Below are positions 61,314-64,000 of a DNA stretch of 64,000 nucleotides, piece by piece. The DNA is from Paraburkholderia sp. BCC1884 (GTDB lineage Bacteria; Pseudomonadota; Gammaproteobacteria; Burkholderiales; Burkholderiaceae). The number at the start of each line of letters is the position of its first letter. The stretch's first letter is position 1. The position numbers were made by a program, and so were the translations under genes. The stretch lies in contig NZ_CAAJGL010000068.1 of assembly GCF_900996225.1 (NCBI RefSeq), forward strand, positions 1,798,001-1,862,000. Reading direction: 5' to 3'. A model generated the notes under the pieces. It searched no databases. It was not told the DNA's origin and was given only the letters and a program-made list of their open reading frames with translations.

Positions 61314-62756
61314 ATGCAGGCCACACTGCTGTCTCCCGCTACGACATCGGACTCCGAAGCACACCAGGACGCCGGCGTCCGGCCATCCGACGCGCCGCCA
61401 TGTTTTCATCTGCTGGCAAAGCCAAGTGGCTCCACCTGCAATATCGATTGTAAATACTGCTTCTTCCTCTCGAAGGAAGCGTTGTATCCGGACGAGAAGC
61501 ATCGAATGTCGCAGGCGACACTCGAAACTTATCTCCGCCAACTCCTCGAGTCCCATCGCACGCCCGAAGTGACCGTCGCGTGGCAGGGTGGTGAGCCGAC
61601 GCTGATGAAGGTCGAGTTCTTCAGGCACGCGGTCGAACTGGTCGAGAAGCACCGCAAGCCGGGGCAGGTCGTGAAGCACACTTTTCAGACCAACGGGATT
61701 CTTCTCGACGATGAATGGTGCGAGTTTTTCCGGCAGCACGACTTTCTTGTCGGCCTGAGTGTGGATGGCCCGCGCGAGATTCACGATACCTTTCGCGTCG
61801 ACCGCCGTGCGCAGGGCACGTTCGATCTGGTGATGCGAGGCTGGCAGCAGTTACGCAAGCACGGCGTCGAGTTCAACATTCTTTGCACGGTCAACGCCGC
61901 CAATCAGAACCACGGCCGGGAGGTCTATCGCTTCTTTCGCGATGAACTCGGCGCAAAGTGGGTGCAGTTCATTCCTATCATCGAACGCGCCACGGAACAG
62001 ACCATCCAATTGGCGAATCTGGGCTGGAGCGAACAACCGGGTCGCAAGCGCGTGCTCTATACACAGACCGGCAATCGGGTCACCGACCGTTCCGTGGGCG
62101 CGCGGCAGTATGGGCAGTTCCTGCTGGATATCTTCGAGGAATGGTTGCGCCACGATGTCGGCCGCGTGTACGTGCAATTGTTCGACGTGACGCTGGAAGC
62201 ACTTTTCGGCCGCCATCTGTTGTGCATTCACGCACCGACCTGCGGCCTGGGTCCCGCGCTCGAATCCAACGGCGATCTGTATTCCTGCGACCACTTCGTC
62301 GAACCCGGCTTCCGGCTGGGCAACATTCACGAAACTCACATGCTCGAGTTGATGGCATCGCCCGAGCAGCGCAAGTTTGGACTGGACAAGCGCGATGCGC
62401 TCACCGCCCAGTGCCGGAGTTGCGAAGTCAGGGCACTGTGCAATGGCGGTTGCCCCAAAGACCGGTTCGCGCTCTCCCGCGATGGCGAGGAGGGCCAGAA
62501 TTATCTTTGCGCGGGACTGGAGTTGTTCTTCACCCGTTCGCGTCCCGCCATGGAGACCATGGCGAAACTGTTTCGCTCCGGCCGTCCGCCTTCGGACGTC
62601 ATGGCGCTCACTGCAAGCGAAGACAAGCGGCGCGGGCCCTATGCGCCATGTCCATGCGGCAGCGGGCGGAAATTCAGGTTTTGCCACGGCGATAACTCGC
62701 CGCGGACGTTGTCCGGTACGGCGAGTACCTCGGCGCAGCACAGTTCATCACCGTAG
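61314..62756 (+). CDS. Anaerobic-type sulfatase maturase (radical SAM, SPASM) with SEC-C tail
   Basis: 480 residues. The radical SAM cluster motif CNIDCKYC (C42, C46, C49) and VAWQGGEPTLM are followed by a SPASM region with several Cys (CIHAPTCGLGP, YSCDHFV, CRSCEVRALCNGGCPKDR). Such enzymes convert an active-site Cys or Ser of a sulfatase to formylglycine without oxygen. The last 40 residues hold a SEC-C zinc motif (CPCGSGRKFRFCHG), unusual at this position, perhaps a protein-binding tail. The sulfatase gene 152 bp downstream is the obvious substrate. Confidence 0.92.
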   Translation: MQATLLSPATTSDSEAHQDAGVRPSDAPPCFHLLAKPSGSTCNIDCKYCFFLSKEALYPDEKHRMSQATLETYLRQLLESHRTPEVTVAWQGGEPTLMKVEFFRHAVELVEKHRKPGQVVKHTFQTNGILLDDEWCEFFRQHDFLVGLSVDGPREIHDTFRVDRRAQGTFDLVMRGWQQLRKHGVEFNILCTVNAANQNHGREVYRFFRDELGAKWVQFIPIIERATEQTIQLANLGWSEQPGRKRVLYTQTGNRVTDRSVGARQYGQFLLDIFEEWLRHDVGRVYVQLFDVTLEALFGRHLLCIHAPTCGLGPALESNGDLYSCDHFVEPGFRLGNIHETHMLELMASPEQRKFGLDKRDALTAQCRSCEVRALCNGGCPKDRFALSRDGEEGQNYLCAGLELFFTRSRPAMETMAKLFRSGRPPSDVMALTASEDKRRGPYAPCPCGSGRKFRFCHGDNSPRTLSGTASTSAQHSSSP

Positions 62757-62908
62757 TATTGGCCGGCCAACATCGGCCTTCGCTCTACCTCTGCATAGCT
62801 GGGATTGCCTCGTGACACGCGGTGGCTGCAGTTCGTCGATTGACGCAGCCTCTTCGCCCGGTTGGCACCACGCTCGCCGGGCCTTAACTGAAAGGAGTGG
62901 AAGCGAAC

Positions 62909-64000
62909 ATGGCAACAAAGCAACCGAATATCCTGATTCTGTGGGGCGACGATATCGGCTGGTGGAATATCAGTTTCAATAGCCGCGGGCAAATGGGCTA
63001 TCGCACACCGAATATCGACCGCATTGCCAACGAGGGCGTGGCGTTTACCGACTACTATGCCCAACAAAGCTGCACGGCTGGACGTGCGGCGTTTATCACC
63101 GGACAAAACCCTATCCGGACGGGACTGACCAAGGTCGGCATGCCGGGTGCGGACGTTGGCCTCTCGCCGGAAGACCCGACCATCGCGGAGATGCTCAAGC
63201 CGCTAGGCTATGTCACGGGCCAATTCGGCAAGAATCACCTGGGCGACAAGGACGAGTTCCTGCCGACCATGCACGGCTTCGATGAATTCTTCGGCAATCT
63301 CTATCATTTGAATGCCGAGGAAGAGCCGGAAGATCCCGATTACCCGAAGGATCCGGAGTTCAGGAAACGTTTCGGACCGAGAGGCGTATTGCATTGCTGG
63401 GCGGATGGAAAAGGCGGGCAGAAGATCGAAGATACCGGCGCGCTCACCAAAAAGCGCATGGAAACGATTGACGACGAAACCACCGCTCATGCCCAGGCGT
63501 TTATCGACAGCGCCCATAAAGACGGTAAGCCGTTTTTCCTCTGGTACAACACCACGGCCATGCATTTCCGCACTCACTGCGCCGAAAAGCACAAAGGTAA
63601 AAGTGGGCAAGGCGAATACAACGACGTGATGGTTGCGCACGACGAGAACATCGGACTGATGCTGGCCAAGCTCGACGAGTTGGGAATCGCCGATGACACC
63701 ATCGTCATGTACTCGACCGACAACGGGCCGCACTACAACAGTTGGCCGGACGCCGGCATTACTCCGTTCCGCTCGGAGAAGAACACCAATTGGGAAGGCG
63801 GCTGGCGTGTCCCTGCATTTATCCGTTGGCCGGGCAAGTTTCCCGCCGGTACGGTGCTCAACGGGATCGTGTCGCATCAGGACTGGATGACGACGCTGCT
63901 GGCGGCGGCCGGCGAACCTGAGATCAAGGAGAAACTCCTTAAGGGACACAAGGCGGGAGAGAAAACATTCAAGGTTCATCTGGACGGCTTCAACATGCTG
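62909..64000 (+). CDS. Arylsulfatase (partial, C-terminus outside window)
   Basis: 364 residues are visible from the ATG, with AAAGGAG about 11 bp upstream. Sulfatase family: metal-binding LWGDDIG (D14, D15), the formylglycine site SCTAGRAAF with C55 as the residue to be modified (a C-x-A-x-R variant of the common C-x-P-x-R), GQFGKNHLGD and STDNGPH. No signal peptide is seen, so it should be cytoplasmic unless exported with a partner. Together with the maturase it forms a sulfate-ester cleaving unit; the substrate is unknown. Confidence 0.92.
   Translation, partial: MATKQPNILILWGDDIGWWNISFNSRGQMGYRTPNIDRIANEGVAFTDYYAQQSCTAGRAAFITGQNPIRTGLTKVGMPGADVGLSPEDPTIAEMLKPLGYVTGQFGKNHLGDKDEFLPTMHGFDEFFGNLYHLNAEEEPEDPDYPKDPEFRKRFGPRGVLHCWADGKGGQKIEDTGALTKKRMETIDDETTAHAQAFIDSAHKDGKPFFLWYNTTAMHFRTHCAEKHKGKSGQGEYNDVMVAHDENIGLMLAKLDELGIADDTIVMYSTDNGPHYNSWPDAGITPFRSEKNTNWEGGWRVPAFIRWPGKFPAGTVLNGIVSHQDWMTTLLAAAGEPEIKEKLLKGHKAGEKTFKVHLDGFNML

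Noticed and set aside
1..64000. tRNA or rRNA genes, insertion sequences, prophage genes, CRISPR arrays, replication origin
   Set aside because: Reading both strands I found no transposase, integrase or phage protein, no cloverleaf-like sequence and no regularly spaced short repeats.

Overview
The window is GC-rich, densely coded and free of tRNA, rRNA, insertion sequences or CRISPR. Gene content and protein style (cbpA-cbpM pair, DUF2934, DUF3300/DUF2950, Ysc84, a DeoR-controlled pentose ABC locus, a guanidine-utilisation operon, a stressosome module) point to a beta-proteobacterium of the Burkholderiaceae, most likely Paraburkholderia or a close relative. The genus is an inference from content only.

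Positions 1-13.7 kb form a carbon-uptake region. A leftward ABC sugar-importer operon (ATPase, permease, periplasmic binding protein cut by the window edge) diverges from a rightward operon encoding a DeoC-type aldolase, a two-domain ALDH16-like aldehyde dehydrogenase, a 36-codon ORF, a ribokinase-family kinase and a second ABC importer with two permeases. It ends at a convergent DeoR-family repressor gene. The natural reading is uptake of deoxyribose or deoxynucleosides, phosphorylation, aldol cleavage to glyceraldehyde-3-phosphate plus acetaldehyde, and oxidation of the acetaldehyde. Positions 13.9-18.9 kb hold cbpA-cbpM, a MarR regulator with well-defined control sites, a small membrane protein, a catalase-like haem protein, a DUF2934 protein and an orphan SsuA-like binding protein.

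Positions 18.9-27.0 kb are a leftward operon headed by a guanidine-I (ykkC) riboswitch: binding protein, permease, ATPase, two DUF1989 proteins and a 1207-residue biotin carboxylase formerly called urea carboxylase. With the riboswitch this is best read as guanidine import, carboxylation and deimination to allophanate. No allophanate hydrolase is present in the window.

Positions 27.4-36.5 kb are a signalling island: RsbR, RsbS and RsbT homologues, a protein joining an RsbT/W-like ATPase to an RsbX/SpoIIE-like phosphatase, and a hybrid histidine kinase that begins with another RsbT-like domain. A convergent LuxR-type response regulator/membrane histidine kinase pair follows, then a DUF4239 membrane protein, a stand-alone receiver and an unknown 135-residue protein. 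A motif repeated upstream of the receiver recurs upstream of the Ysc84 gene 24 kb away.

Positions 36.5-57.0 kb are all leftward: a 3538-residue LEPR/DUF4347 surface protein with DUF11, SdrD-like and nine cadherin/VCBS-like repeats, followed by a TolC-family lipoprotein, two HlyD-type adaptors and an M50-peptidase/HlyD fusion. No ABC ATPase lies in this cluster, so it looks like an unconventional secretion or processing unit for the giant protein. DUF3300, DUF2950 and a membrane protein follow. The rest (57.6-64 kb) holds a DUF2092 lipoprotein-like pair with a strong terminator, a Ysc84 lipoprotein, an SBF-like transporter, a DUF202 protein, and a sulfatase-maturase/sulfatase pair cut by the right edge.
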